Part shown: piece by piece, positions 46,100 through 55,809 of the stretch
Layout: each line of letters opens with the position of its first letter
Numbering within the stretch: position 1 is the stretch's first letter
From: Gammaproteobacteria bacterium F7
Lineage (GTDB): Bacteria; Pseudomonadota; Gammaproteobacteria; Pseudomonadales; IMCC2047
Direction: 5' to 3'
Length of the DNA: 64,000 nucleotides
NCBI GenBank assembly: GCA_001593685.1
Contig: LUKI01000001.1
Location: 56,136 to 120,135, forward strand
Position numbers and translations under genes: made by a program
The notes under the pieces: generated by a model
The model's input: only the letters and a program-made list of their open reading frames with translations
What the model was told of the DNA's origin: nothing
Databases searched by the model: none

Positions 46100-46651
46100 A
46101 TGGTGAAGCGCTGCCGCGGGTTTACGCTGGTCGAAATACTGGTCGTCATGGTCATTGTTGGCCTGATGGCTGGCATGGCTGTGCTTGCCCTTGGTGGTGA
46201 TCCCCGCCAACAGGTTAAACAGGAGGCTCAACGTATTCGCTCAGTGCTGCAATTAGCGGCCGATGAAGCACTCATGAGCGGCCAGGAATACGGCATCAAA
46301 TTAGCCAAACAGGAGTACCAGGTAGTGCGTTTTGATGACCACCAACAACGCTGGATAAAAGCCGAGCAGGAAGCCTTCGCCGCCTACCAACTATCCGATG
46401 AAATAAACCTGAGCTTGCAGTCCGAGGGTAGCCAGGTCGACCTCGCCGCCCTCAATAAAAGCGCCGAAGAGCTTGAGTTAGAGAAACGTAACCCACAGCA
46501 AGATCAACTTAAGCCATCGCTACTGCTACTGTCTAGCGGCGAAATAACACCCTTCTCTCTGCAACTCAGCAGCGCTGATAACGAACACCACATACAGCTT
46601 GTCGGTGACGGCCTGGGCGATATTCGAATCGGTTACCCACATGACGATTAA
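46100..46651 (+). CDS. gspH: Type II secretion minor pseudopilin GspH
   Basis: Minor pseudopilin of the pseudopilus. The 183-residue precursor has leader and N-terminal helix CRGFTLVEILVVMVIVG (cleavage after Gly7, Glu at +5) and a beta-rich C-terminal domain ending in a GDGLGDIRIG strand, as in GspH. Its end overlaps the gspI start by 11 bases. Confidence 0.93.
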   Translation: MVKRCRGFTLVEILVVMVIVGLMAGMAVLALGGDPRQQVKQEAQRIRSVLQLAADEALMSGQEYGIKLAKQEYQVVRFDDHQQRWIKAEQEAFAAYQLSDEINLSLQSEGSQVDLAALNKSAEELELEKRNPQQDQLKPSLLLLSSGEITPFSLQLSSADNEHHIQLVGDGLGDIRIGYPHDD

Positions 46652-47009
46652 CCGATTGGCCGGATTCACCCTGCTTGAAGTAATGATTGCCTTAGCGGTC
46701 TTCGCCATCAGTGCAATCGCGCTACTGTCACAAAGTAATCAGGGCATCAGCCAGACCCTTTACCTGCAAGAAAAAAGCTACGCGTTATGGATCGCAGAAA
46801 ACAAATTAACGGAATTACGCCTTGCCAAGAACTGGCCAGCGCTAGGCAATAACACAGATCGCATCAATCAATTTAACCGTGAGTGGGTGATTACAACCTC
46901 AATAACCGGCAGCGGTGAAAAATCACTGCGCCGTGTTGACGTTGAGGTGTCACGAGCGGACGACGAGGCGCACTTATCCTCGCTCCGCGGCTATATCGGA
47001 CAATACTGA
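46641..47009 (+). CDS. gspI: Type II secretion minor pseudopilin GspI
   Basis: Minor pseudopilin that nucleates the pseudopilus tip with GspJ and GspK. The start at 46641 gives the leader MTINRLAGFTLLEVMIAL with a normal eight-residue prepeptide; a longer frame from 46599 would bury the leader. The 122-residue length and the C-terminal VDVEVSR strand fit GspI. Overlaps gspH and ends one base into gspJ. Confidence 0.94.
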   Translation: MTINRLAGFTLLEVMIALAVFAISAIALLSQSNQGISQTLYLQEKSYALWIAENKLTELRLAKNWPALGNNTDRINQFNREWVITTSITGSGEKSLRRVDVEVSRADDEAHLSSLRGYIGQY

Positions 47010-47773
47010 TGTCAGCGCCAACCCGCTATTTACACGGTTTTACCCTACTTGAAGTGCTCATCGCACTGAGCATTTTCAGCCTCATCGGACTAGCCGCCTA
47101 TCGCATGCTGGATATTGTCATTCTATCGCAGGGCAAAGTCACCGCTCACCAACAGCAAACCCGCACACTAGAGCGTGCGATGCATATTATCAGCCATGAT
47201 TTCAGTCAGCTGGTTGCGCGCCCTGTTCGTGATAATTACGGTGAGACCTTAGCGCCCCTGGTCACTGATCAGAACAGCTTTCTGGTCGAATTTACTCGTC
47301 AAGGCTGGCGCAACCCATTACAACTGCCCCGCAGCCAGCTACAACGTGTTGCCTATGAACTGGGCAGCGAGCCCGCCAGTACTAATGACCAATATCAACA
47401 GATGAATAGAACCGTTCATCTATTGCGCCACTATTGGACAGTCTTGGATCGTGCTCAGGAAAGTACCCCACATACACAGGTCTTGATGCGTAACATCGAC
47501 GATCTACAGCTGCTATACATGGATCATGAAGGGCAGTGGCAAAGTGAGTGGCGGCAGGATCCACTCACCAGCAATGCCAGCAACACCTTACCCAGAGCTG
47601 TCATGCTCAAAATCAATAGCCAACACATCGGCAGCATTGAACGGGTCTACCAGCTGACCGAATTTTCAGCTGAACAAGCCAAGAGCCATGACCGAAATAG
47701 CGCACAAAGCAACTCGTCATCAGCCTCCCAGGCTCCCGCTAACCCGCAGGAAAATAGAGGACCAAAGCAGTGA
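47009..47773 (+). CDS. gspJ: Type II secretion minor pseudopilin GspJ
   Basis: Tip pseudopilin. The 254-residue precursor has the leader HGFTLLEVLIALSIFS (cleavage after Gly11), the GspJ motif RTLERAMHIISHDFSQL near 50, and a long C-terminal domain. The final 30 residues are low-complexity (Ser, Asn, Gln, Pro). Its stop overlaps the gspK GTG. Confidence 0.94.
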   Translation: MSAPTRYLHGFTLLEVLIALSIFSLIGLAAYRMLDIVILSQGKVTAHQQQTRTLERAMHIISHDFSQLVARPVRDNYGETLAPLVTDQNSFLVEFTRQGWRNPLQLPRSQLQRVAYELGSEPASTNDQYQQMNRTVHLLRHYWTVLDRAQESTPHTQVLMRNIDDLQLLYMDHEGQWQSEWRQDPLTSNASNTLPRAVMLKINSQHIGSIERVYQLTEFSAEQAKSHDRNSAQSNSSSASQAPANPQENRGPKQ

Positions 47774-48744
47774 CGCCCTATCCTCGTCAACAGGGGGTTG
47801 CCCTGATTACTGTCTTGCTGGTCACGGCCGTCGCCACCGTTATCGCCAGCGAAGTGGTATCACGCCTGTATTTTCATATTCAACGTAACCAGGCTCAGCA
47901 GGCACAGGCTCAGGCCTATCAGTACGCGCTGGGCGGCGAAGCATTGGTACGCCAGTTATTACACCAGGATTATCAAGAAAATGAGTTTGATCAACGCACA
48001 GATCGCTGGGCTAAATTAAAACCCGTTTATAAATTCGATCAGGGACAATTAACCATTCAGGTGGTCGACCTCAACTCTCGGCTCAACATCAATAACCTGC
48101 TATCTCAGGATGGCCAGATTAACGACACCAGCCACGAGCAGTTTAAACGCCTGTTTGCCACGCTAAATATTGATCAGCAGCGGCTGGACGCACTGCTAGA
48201 CTGGCTCGACCGGGACAGTTTGCCAAAAGGTCTGGGCAGCGAAGATGACGAGTATTTAGCCTTGGACAAACCCTACCGGACCGCCAATCAGGCGCTCAGT
48301 CACTTGTCAGAGTTAACCCTTTTGAAAGGTTGGGACAACCAGCTATTAAGGTTGCTCGCCCCCCATATCACGGTATTGCCAACGACTAGCGACATTAACA
48401 TCAATACCGCATCAGCTGAGGTGTTAACAACACTCGCCAAAGAACTGGACCTGCAAAAGGCGGAGGCTTTAGTTACCAGCCGTGAAAGCAATGGTTTCGA
48501 CTCCATGGACAGCTTTATCAGCCATGGTGAACTGGCTGGCATCAAAATTAACAGCCAGCTGGCAAGTGTCAGCAGCAACTATTTTCTTGCCTACGTGGAG
48601 TCACGCTTCGCTGACAGCCGTATTCGATTGCAAAGCATCCTGTATCGAGAGCCCAGCACCGGCGAACTTTCACTGGTCTCCCGGGATCGAAACTCACGTT
48701 TCCTCTGGCCTAGACCAACAGATAACCCTGCTAGCGGGAAATAG
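47770..48744 (+). CDS. gspK: Type II secretion minor pseudopilin GspK
   Basis: Largest tip pseudopilin, capping the pseudopilus. The 324-residue precursor starts with GTG overlapping the gspJ stop. The leader QQGVALITVLLVTAVA has Thr rather than Glu at +5, a known GspK trait that fits its capping place. The large alpha domain (about 100-250) contains NINTASAEVLTTLAKELD, the helix-hairpin-helix-like stretch of the family. Confidence 0.94.
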   Translation: MTPYPRQQGVALITVLLVTAVATVIASEVVSRLYFHIQRNQAQQAQAQAYQYALGGEALVRQLLHQDYQENEFDQRTDRWAKLKPVYKFDQGQLTIQVVDLNSRLNINNLLSQDGQINDTSHEQFKRLFATLNIDQQRLDALLDWLDRDSLPKGLGSEDDEYLALDKPYRTANQALSHLSELTLLKGWDNQLLRLLAPHITVLPTTSDININTASAEVLTTLAKELDLQKAEALVTSRESNGFDSMDSFISHGELAGIKINSQLASVSSNYFLAYVESRFADSRIRLQSILYREPSTGELSLVSRDRNSRFLWPRPTDNPASGK

Positions 48745-48812
48745 TAACGAATGGTCGCTAAAACACATAAAATATTGATGAAAATGCCTCAACACATAAA
48801 GGTAATTCAGTC

Positions 48813-50120
48813 GTGACGCACACGCTTTTTATTCAACTGCCATCGATAGGCAGCGAGGACAATAAACCAGTCGACTGGGCGCTGTTTTCTTACGACTCTG
48901 ACGGGCAGAACCAGAAAATTGCCGGCGATACCCAGTGCCCACTGTCCGATGTCATGTCAAAAACCAGCGACCATCCTGACAAACGGATTGTTGCGCTGGT
49001 GCCTGGTAATGACGTTGTGCAAACAATCATCAGCGTACCGGCTGGGCAAAAAAGACACCTGCAGCGCACGCTGCCTTTTTTAATCGAAGAAGATATCGCC
49101 ACACCGATTGAAGACATGCACCTGTGTGCCGAACCGGTACAAGAAGGAAAAACACGGGTATCAGTGGTCAGTCATCAGGCAATGCAATATTGGCAGCAGC
49201 TTTTAAAGAGCGCACAAATTGACGCTGACTGGTTACTAGCGGACAGTGCCGCGTTGATTCTGGATAACCAATTAAACATACTGCTGGACTCGCAGCGAGC
49301 CCTTTTCTTTTGTCCTGGGCAAGCCGTCATTAACACAGAATTCGACAATCTTACCTTTATTGCCGAGACACTCATCGAGCAATGCTCTAGCGCAGGCAAT
49401 GATGAAGCAATAAAAACCGGTAAGCTATGGGACAGCCACCAGCTTTCGGAGACCCAGCAGGCCGCAGCGGCAGCACTGACCACCCAGTTTGAAATAGCCG
49501 GCACCACTCTGCAACAGCACCCTATCAGTAACCATTTTGATTTTTGCTGCACACAACTCCATAACTGGCTCAAACAACACCAAAATGAAATGCCGCACAA
49601 CCTGCTCACAGGTGATTATCGGAGCAGCAGTAAACAACAAAACAAAAAAGCGCCAAAATGGCGTTTACTAGCGATAACGGCCAGTGCTTGTCTGTTAATA
49701 AAGCTGGCTGTGGATATCGGCAGCGGTTTCTACCTAAACCAACAAACTGTAAAAATTGATGACGAAATCAAAACGCTTTATCACGAACTGTTCCCTCAGG
49801 ATAAACGCATCGTTAACGTCAAAGTACAGATGCAGAACCACCTTAAGGGGCAAGCCGTACACAGCGACTCCAGTTTTATGCCGCTATTTGGTTTCATGGC
49901 AGAGGCGATCGCCAACCTCAACCATGCCGACAACGTGCAACTGCAACAGCTGCGATATAACGATGAAAACCAAACGCTGTTAGTGGATATTCATGTTAAG
50001 GATGTGCAACAGCTTGAAGACATAAAACAATTCATTGATGCCCGTAACGTTAGCGCCAGCATCCTCTCCGCGAATGAAGAACGTGAATGGATAAAAGGCC
50101 GTGTAAAGCTAACGCTATAG
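48813..50120 (+). CDS. gspL: Type II secretion protein GspL
   Basis: Links the GspE ATPase to the membrane platform. The 435-residue protein has an actin-like cytoplasmic domain (about 1-275; VALVPGNDVVQTIISVPAG, TLPFLIEEDIATPIEDMHL), one membrane helix (WRLLAITASACLLIKLAVDI, about 284-303), a coiled-coil region and a C-terminal ferredoxin-like periplasmic domain. The start is GTG with AAAGG upstream, 68 bases after gspK. Confidence 0.93.
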   Translation: MTHTLFIQLPSIGSEDNKPVDWALFSYDSDGQNQKIAGDTQCPLSDVMSKTSDHPDKRIVALVPGNDVVQTIISVPAGQKRHLQRTLPFLIEEDIATPIEDMHLCAEPVQEGKTRVSVVSHQAMQYWQQLLKSAQIDADWLLADSAALILDNQLNILLDSQRALFFCPGQAVINTEFDNLTFIAETLIEQCSSAGNDEAIKTGKLWDSHQLSETQQAAAAALTTQFEIAGTTLQQHPISNHFDFCCTQLHNWLKQHQNEMPHNLLTGDYRSSSKQQNKKAPKWRLLAITASACLLIKLAVDIGSGFYLNQQTVKIDDEIKTLYHELFPQDKRIVNVKVQMQNHLKGQAVHSDSSFMPLFGFMAEAIANLNHADNVQLQQLRYNDENQTLLVDIHVKDVQQLEDIKQFIDARNVSASILSANEEREWIKGRVKLTL

Positions 50121-50147
50121 CGGGTTATTAGGACATAAGGAAAAAAC

Positions 50148-50651
50148 ATGGCAAGCGATACCCTACAACACCTGAAGCACCGGTTTATGTCACTTCCCCA
50201 GCAAGACCGGCTGGCACTAACCGTATTGGCTGTCTTTATGACGTTGGTCGTGGTTATTTATGCGCTGATTCTGCCCGCTAATCGTTACGCCGATAGCGCT
50301 GCAAACCACCACCGTGAGCGCGCGCAATTACTTGCCTGGATGCAGGCTAACGAAAATACCGCCAGAATGATGAGCAATAAAACCCTTGATAGCTCCAGCC
50401 TGATTGAGGGCCAATCAATGCTAGGCCTGGCGTCACAAACAGCACAACCCCACGGCATCAGTTTTAAACGCTTTGAGCCTTTTGCAGACGGCGGATTGCG
50501 AGTCTGGTTAGACAACACTGATTTCAACAGCATGCTAAAGTGGTTAACCCAATTACAGCAGCAATACGGCGTTAACGTACTTCAGGCAACAATTGATCGT
50601 GGAAAAGCCAGCGGCAAAGTGACTGCAAAACTAGAGCTACTGTTGCCGTAG
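50148..50651 (+). CDS. gspM: Type II secretion protein GspM
   Basis: Small bitopic partner of GspL. The 167-residue protein has an N-terminal cytoplasmic tail (LPQQDRLALTVLAVF as in XcpZ/GspM), one membrane helix (about 26-45), a periplasmic helix and a ferredoxin-like C-terminal domain. Last gene of the operon; no gspN or gspO follows. Confidence 0.92.
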   Translation: MASDTLQHLKHRFMSLPQQDRLALTVLAVFMTLVVVIYALILPANRYADSAANHHRERAQLLAWMQANENTARMMSNKTLDSSSLIEGQSMLGLASQTAQPHGISFKRFEPFADGGLRVWLDNTDFNSMLKWLTQLQQQYGVNVLQATIDRGKASGKVTAKLELLLP

Positions 50652-50748
50652 TAAGAGATTTAAGCGGTTTCGAATAAAAATAGCAGGACAAAACGGCATT
50701 TTACTCGGTTATAAAAGTTGGGCTTGAGGATAATATAATTCAAAAAAA

Positions 50749-50777
50749 CGGAGTCTTAAAAGAGCAATAAGACTCCG
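50749..50777 (-). terminator. Terminator between gspM and the small secreted protein gene
   Basis: Ten-base stem CGGAGTCTTA / TAAGACTCCG with a nine-base loop. On the minus strand it is followed by TTTTTTTG, so it ends the gene at 50792; it may also slow gsp transcripts from the other side. Confidence 0.9.
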
Positions 50778-50791
50778 CATCAAGTGGAAAC

Positions 50792-51190
50792 CTAAGGGTT
50801 AATGTCAATAAAACCCTGCTCAAGATTCCATGTATAGACTGATTTCTCATCATCCACTTTCACGGCGGTCAACTTGCCATCAACGGGCGCTTTAAATTTA
50901 AAGCAAGACCAGCCCCACTCTTCTCCCCAGTATTCACAATATTGGTCTCGATCATTGGCAATCCAGTTAACATTGTAAACACGGTCACCGGCTATAAATA
51001 CTTTTACATTACCGTCAGCATGAAAATTTTGTTTGAACTGACTGCCGTCGTAATCACCATGCAAAGAGTTGCCCGTCACCAAATCACGAATAGCCGCTGC
51101 GTCAAGGTAATCTCCAGCAATAACCGTTGCGCTGAAACTTGCCGTAAGGGTGGCTGTCAAAGCAGCTGTGGCAAATGTCAATTTGATCAT
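50792..51190 (-). CDS. Small secreted protein of unknown function
   Basis: A 132-residue protein with a Sec signal peptide (TAALTATLTASFSATVIA, cleavage about residue 25). The mature domain has two cysteines close together (DQYCEYWG and WSCFKFK) likely to form a disulfide, and strands such as GDRVYNVNWIANDRDQY. Similar short exported proteins with a LVTGNSLHGDY-like start exist, but I cannot name the function. It lies next to the type II secretion operon and is exported by Sec, so it could be a substrate, which is inference from position only. Confidence 0.8.
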   Translation of the reverse strand: MIKLTFATAALTATLTASFSATVIAGDYLDAAAIRDLVTGNSLHGDYDGSQFKQNFHADGNVKVFIAGDRVYNVNWIANDRDQYCEYWGEEWGWSCFKFKAPVDGKLTAVKVDDEKSVYTWNLEQGFIDINP

Positions 51191-51348
51191 CTTTATCTCC
51201 TAAAGGGGTTAACTTCAAATAACAAACCCTCCGCTTGGGGGTTAAACCACAGTAAAGACCAAAGATGAACAACTCCACCCTGTGAAAACAACAGCCCATG
51301 TAAAGTTGTTGCAAGTTGTTAATGATGCTAAACAATAACAACTGACGC

Positions 51349-51382
51349 CTGTCACATACCTGCAACAAAACATCAATATGCT
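51349..51382 (+). promoter_or_regulatory. Putative Pho box and -10 element for ppk-ppx
   Basis: CTGTCAC at 51349-51355 and CTGCAAC at 51360-51366 are seven-base direct repeats separated by four bases, matching the PhoB half-site CTGTCAT/C in 6 and 5 of 7 positions. A TATGCT at 51377-51382 lies ten bases further, the distance expected for a -10 box of a PhoB-activated promoter. The ppk start is 35 bases beyond it. Confidence 0.5.
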
Positions 51383-51417
51383 GGCTCGTTTAAATACCAC
51401 GCTAAGGGCAAAGTTTG

Positions 51418-53517
51418 ATGATAAGCAAAGAGGTTCCCGACATAAAAGTGCGTTATTTCCCCAAAGAACTGAGTTGGCTGGCTTTCAATGAGCGGGTGCT
51501 TCAAGAAGCCAAAGATCCCACCAACCCAGTGATTGAGCGGATGCGTTTTTTGGGCATCTATTCAAATAATATGGACGAATTCTTCCAGGTGCGCGTAGCG
51601 GACCTGAAACGCCGCATTTTGTTAAGCCGCTTACCCTCCTCCGAGTTTGAAGATGATGAAGCCTTACTGCACCAAATCCAGGATAAAGTCATGGAGCTGG
51701 GCAGCAAGTTTAATACGATTTATCAGATGGTACTGAAGGATTTAGCCCGTCATAACATCCATGTTTCGCTGCCCGAAGACCTGACCCCGTATCACATTGA
51801 TTGGCTGAGAAGTTACTTCAACAGTAATGTCCTGCAGCATGTTTCCCCTATCCTGATTAGCGACAGTCCTGATAAAAATATCAACCTGGATGACACCAAG
51901 ACCTACCTGGTTGTAAAAATGGATAGCGATAAAACCCAATACGCGGCTGTCGAAATTCCTGTTAACGAAACACCGCGCTTTGTACAGTTACCACCAGAAA
52001 AAACCCGTAAACATAAGCATATCGTTCTACTGGACGACATCATGGCCTATTTTCTCCATGAGATGTTCAGAGGTTTCTTCAAATTCGACTCCATCTGCGG
52101 TTATTCGATGAAATTAACACGTGACGCAGAGTACAACCTTGACGATCAGGTAGAGGACGGCCTGCTCGATAAAATGTCAAAGGGCCTGAAACAGCGATTG
52201 CATTCAGAACCTGTGCGTCTGGTGTTTGATGCGGAAATGCCCGAAGAGATGCAGAAAATGCTTAAGAAAAAACTTGGGCTCACTCACTATGATTCAATGC
52301 TACCGGCCGGGCGCTACCGTAATTTCAAAGACTTTATCGGTTTCCCTAACGTTGGCCGTAATTATCTGGAAAACAAACCGCTACCACCACTGACCAGTGA
52401 CGCCTTTGCCCGACACAACAGCGCCTTCAAAGCCATATCCCAGCAGGATATCTTGCTTTATTACCCTTACCACAGTTTTAATCATATGGCCGAGTTTGTA
52501 CGCCAGGCAGCCTTTGACCCTCGGGTCACTCAAATAAAAATCAATATTTACCGTGTTGCCAAACACTCACGCATTATTACCTCACTACTTAACGCCGCCC
52601 GTAACGGTAAAATCGTAACGGTCATGGTTGAGCTGAAAGCGCGCTTTGATGAACAAAATAATATTGGTTGGGCTCGCGTGCTCAAGGATGCCGGTATCAA
52701 AGTGATTTTTGGCATTCGCTCTCTCAAAGTCCACAGCAAACTGTGTGTGGTACACCGCCGGGAAAAGGGCGGCATCGCTAAATATGCGCATATCGGTACC
52801 GGCAATTTCCACGAAAAAACAGCCCGTATTTACACTGACTTCAGTCTCTTCACCAAACATACTGAGATTGCAAATGAGTGCGACGATGTATTCCGTTTTA
52901 TTGAATACAGCTACAAGGAATTCCCCTTCCAGCACTTACTGGTATCGCCTATTAACCAGCGCAAGCAAATTAGTAAAATGATCAGCCATGAAATTAAGCT
53001 GGCTGAATCAGGTAGCGGTGGAGCAATCACATTAAAGATTAATAATCTTGTCGACCAACAACTGATTGACGAACTCTATGACGCCTCAAAGGCTGGCGTT
53101 AAAATCCGCTTGATTGTGCGCGGCATGTGTTCACTGATCGCGGGTATCCCCAAACTCAGCCATAACATACGCGTCATCAGCATTGTTGATCGCTTCCTGG
53201 AACACTCTCGCGTGATGGTATTTCACAACGAAAACAACCCCAAGGTCTTTATTTCGTCAGCGGACTGGATGACACGTAACCTGGATCACCGGGTTGAAGT
53301 CGGCGTACCCATCTACTGTGAAAAACTAAAAGAGATGATTTTACATACGCTGGAATTACAATTTCGTGACCGCGCCAAAGCGCGTCTAGTGGATATCAGC
53401 CAGAAAAACAGTTACGTTAGGCGCGGTAACCGTAAAAAAATTCGTTCCCAAATCGCAATTTATGATTACCTGAAACAGTGGGAGAAAGCCGACGCTGAGT
53501 CCGCTCAAAACAATTAA
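51418..53517 (+). CDS. ppk: Polyphosphate kinase PPK1
   Basis: Makes long-chain polyphosphate from ATP, reversibly, at the inner membrane. The 699-residue protein has the four PPK1 domains: N-terminal (RYFPKELSWLAFNERVLQEA), head (about 110-320) and two PLD-like catalytic domains. The phospho-His is in LKVHSKLCVV (near 439), the second catalytic His in LEHSRVMVF (near 596), and GTGNFHEKTARIYTDF is conserved. An ATG directly follows the TTG at 51415 and is taken as the start. It is upstream of ppx with 18 bases between. Confidence 0.96.
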   Translation: MISKEVPDIKVRYFPKELSWLAFNERVLQEAKDPTNPVIERMRFLGIYSNNMDEFFQVRVADLKRRILLSRLPSSEFEDDEALLHQIQDKVMELGSKFNTIYQMVLKDLARHNIHVSLPEDLTPYHIDWLRSYFNSNVLQHVSPILISDSPDKNINLDDTKTYLVVKMDSDKTQYAAVEIPVNETPRFVQLPPEKTRKHKHIVLLDDIMAYFLHEMFRGFFKFDSICGYSMKLTRDAEYNLDDQVEDGLLDKMSKGLKQRLHSEPVRLVFDAEMPEEMQKMLKKKLGLTHYDSMLPAGRYRNFKDFIGFPNVGRNYLENKPLPPLTSDAFARHNSAFKAISQQDILLYYPYHSFNHMAEFVRQAAFDPRVTQIKINIYRVAKHSRIITSLLNAARNGKIVTVMVELKARFDEQNNIGWARVLKDAGIKVIFGIRSLKVHSKLCVVHRREKGGIAKYAHIGTGNFHEKTARIYTDFSLFTKHTEIANECDDVFRFIEYSYKEFPFQHLLVSPINQRKQISKMISHEIKLAESGSGGAITLKINNLVDQQLIDELYDASKAGVKIRLIVRGMCSLIAGIPKLSHNIRVISIVDRFLEHSRVMVFHNENNPKVFISSADWMTRNLDHRVEVGVPIYCEKLKEMILHTLELQFRDRAKARLVDISQKNSYVRRGNRKKIRSQIAIYDYLKQWEKADAESAQNN

Positions 53518-53535
53518 AACCTGGCCTATGATGAA

Positions 53536-55041
53536 ATGAATGACTATCCACCTATCGCTGCCGTTGACCTGGGTTCCAACAGCTTTCACCTGTTGGTCGC
53601 CCGGGAGGTGGAAGCCAATTTTCAAGTTCTCCACCGCGAAAAACAAAAAATCCGTCTTGCATCTGGACTGACCAAAAATAACAAACTTCGTCAGACCGCC
53701 ATAGACCGCGGCGTAGCCGCACTCAAACAGTTTGCCGAGACACTGCAGGACTTCAACGCCGATCAAGTAAAGGTCGTTGCTACCTATACGCTTCGCAACG
53801 CGACCAATATTGATGACTTTCTCGATCAGGCTCGAGAAGTCTTTCCCTACGAAATTGATGTTATTTCAGGCCAGGAAGAGGCCCGGCTCATCTATCAGGG
53901 CGTCGCCCATAATGTTTACCACGAAGACAACCGCCTGATCATTGATATTGGTGGCGGTAGTACCGAGCTGATCATCGGTCAGGGATTTACACCACTACGC
54001 TTAACCAGCCGTAATATGGGCTCAGCCAGCTTTTCACAACGTTTCTTTGCCAATGGCGAGATCAGCCATAAAGCCTTTGAAAAAGCTATCATCCGTGCCG
54101 AACAGAATTTAGAAGCTGTATCATCCAGCTTTATCAAAGCCGACTGGCAGTGTTGTCTTGGCACCTCGGGCACCATTAAAAGTGTCTGCCTGATAATCAA
54201 TAATGAGTTTGGCACCGACACCATCGACTACCAACAGCTTATTTGGCTAAAGCACCAGCTGATTGAGGCCGGTCATGTCGACAACCTCAACATTAACGGC
54301 TTGTTAGACGACCGTAAATCCAGTATCTGCGGGGGGTTAGCGATTCTTCTGGCCGTCTTCAAACAGTTTAAAATAGCTGCCATCAGCTACTGTGATTTCG
54401 CGTTGCGTGAAGGCCTGTTGCACGAAATGCAAGACAATCTCAAGCAAAAGGATATTCGTGTTACCGCCATCACCAGTTTCTGTAAACGCTTTGATACCGA
54501 TGCCAGTCACGCCGAGCTAATTCAAAACACCATTCGCCTGCTCTACCAGAGCCTTAAAAAAACCTGGGGACTTAAAAACACGGACCATCTAGCCATTTTG
54601 CTATGGGCGGCAGAGTTACATGAAATCGGGCTGTCGATAAACTCCTCCGGTATCCACAAACACTCGTCCTATATTGTTGAAAACAGTCTATTACCCGGTT
54701 TTACACAACAGCAACAGCAACTTTTAGCCACCCTGATTCGTTTTCACCGCAAAAAAATTCGCCCGGCAGACCTACCTAAACTGTCAATCATCTCACCACA
54801 AAAGCTTTGTTACCTGATCACCATAATGCGCCTCGCGGTGCTGTTAAACCAAAAACGGCAGCCCAACTATCTGCCCGATTACCAACTGCAGGCCACGACC
54901 GACTCACTGTGCCTGAATTTCCCCGACACCTGGTTTGAAGAGCAGGCACTATTGCAAGCTGATCTCGATGTAGAACAGCAGTACCTTGAAAAAATTGGTA
55001 TCGTGCTGCGCTACAATACTCCCCTGCTTAAGGTGTCGTAG
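53536..55041 (+). CDS. ppx: Exopolyphosphatase / guanosine pentaphosphatase family
   Basis: Releases terminal phosphates from polyphosphate, and in some bacteria hydrolyses pppGpp. The 501-residue protein has an ASKHA fold with phosphate loops AAVDLGSNSFHLLVA (near 8) and IDIGGGSTELIIGQG (near 137), the acid SGQEEARLIYQG (near 112), and a C-terminal HD-like helical domain (LWAAELHEIGLSIN near 362). The pairing with ppk in one operon is common. Confidence 0.94.
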   Translation: MNDYPPIAAVDLGSNSFHLLVAREVEANFQVLHREKQKIRLASGLTKNNKLRQTAIDRGVAALKQFAETLQDFNADQVKVVATYTLRNATNIDDFLDQAREVFPYEIDVISGQEEARLIYQGVAHNVYHEDNRLIIDIGGGSTELIIGQGFTPLRLTSRNMGSASFSQRFFANGEISHKAFEKAIIRAEQNLEAVSSSFIKADWQCCLGTSGTIKSVCLIINNEFGTDTIDYQQLIWLKHQLIEAGHVDNLNINGLLDDRKSSICGGLAILLAVFKQFKIAAISYCDFALREGLLHEMQDNLKQKDIRVTAITSFCKRFDTDASHAELIQNTIRLLYQSLKKTWGLKNTDHLAILLWAAELHEIGLSINSSGIHKHSSYIVENSLLPGFTQQQQQLLATLIRFHRKKIRPADLPKLSIISPQKLCYLITIMRLAVLLNQKRQPNYLPDYQLQATTDSLCLNFPDTWFEEQALLQADLDVEQQYLEKIGIVLRYNTPLLKVS

Positions 55042-55113
55042 CGGGCTGGACATCCGCCATCATCCCTCCTACTCTACGGCACAATTTTTAACTCACCTGC
55101 ATTGGTATTTATC

Positions 55114-55689
55114 ATGAACACTGAATCTGAGCTTCACACACGCAGCGACTCGAAATGCGAGCTCTGCTCTGCGCCTGATAACCTGGCTGTTTATGAAATT
55201 CCCCCCAACAGTAGTGGCGGTGTTGATCAATCAATCCTCATTTGTGACACCTGTCAGGATCAAATACAAAACCCTGCCAACCTTGATCCAAACCACTGGC
55301 GTTGCCTGAACGACAGCATGTGGAGCCAGATACCCGCCGTGCAGGTCATGGCCTGGCGAATGTTAAACCGACTGCGTAACGAAGGCTGGCCGCAGGACTT
55401 GCTGGATATGCTTTATCTGGACGAGGAAACTTTAAGTTGGGCGCGCGCTACTGGTGAAGACCTGGATGACGAAGACCGTGTGATACATCGAGACAGTAAC
55501 GGCAACATTCTGGAAGCTGGCGACACAGTAACCCTGATCAAAGATCTTGAAGTCAAAGGCGCTAACTTTACGGCTAAACGCGGAACAGCGGTGCGCAATA
55601 TTTCACTGGTACCCGACAACGCTGAACAGCTTGAGGGCAAGGTAAACGGCCAGCAAATTGTTATTTTGACTAAATTTGTGAAGAAATAA
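55114..55689 (+). CDS. PhnA-like zinc-ribbon protein
   Basis: A 191-residue protein of the PhnA (YjdM-like) family. It has an N-terminal zinc ribbon (CELCSAPD and ICDTCQDQ, about residues 14-50), a middle helical part, and a C-terminal SH3-like domain with the family signature DSNGNILEAGDTVTLIKDLEVKG. The name comes from the phn locus of E. coli, but this family has no proven phosphonate role. The ATG at 55114 is preferred to a TTG at 55102. It lies 72 bases after ppx on the same strand, which could link it to phosphate regulation. Confidence 0.88.
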   Translation: MNTESELHTRSDSKCELCSAPDNLAVYEIPPNSSGGVDQSILICDTCQDQIQNPANLDPNHWRCLNDSMWSQIPAVQVMAWRMLNRLRNEGWPQDLLDMLYLDEETLSWARATGEDLDDEDRVIHRDSNGNILEAGDTVTLIKDLEVKGANFTAKRGTAVRNISLVPDNAEQLEGKVNGQQIVILTKFVKK

Positions 55690-55771
55690 ATAACAGTCCG
55701 GGACGCGGATTCGGCCTCGCCATAAGGCAAGATCATCATCTGGCTGTTTTGCCGACCCGGTTGCAACTGAT

Positions 55772-55809
55772 CCGAGGGGGTTACCAACATAGCCTACCCC
55801 TCGGTAACC
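55772..55809. repeat. Two interlocking inverted repeats
   Basis: CCGAGGGG (55772-55779) pairs with CCCCTCGG (55797-55804), and GGTTACC (55779-55785) pairs with GGTAACC (55803-55809). The arms alternate in order, so the two stems exclude each other or form a pseudoknot-like fold. They lie 83 bases after the PhnA-like gene. Confidence 0.5.
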
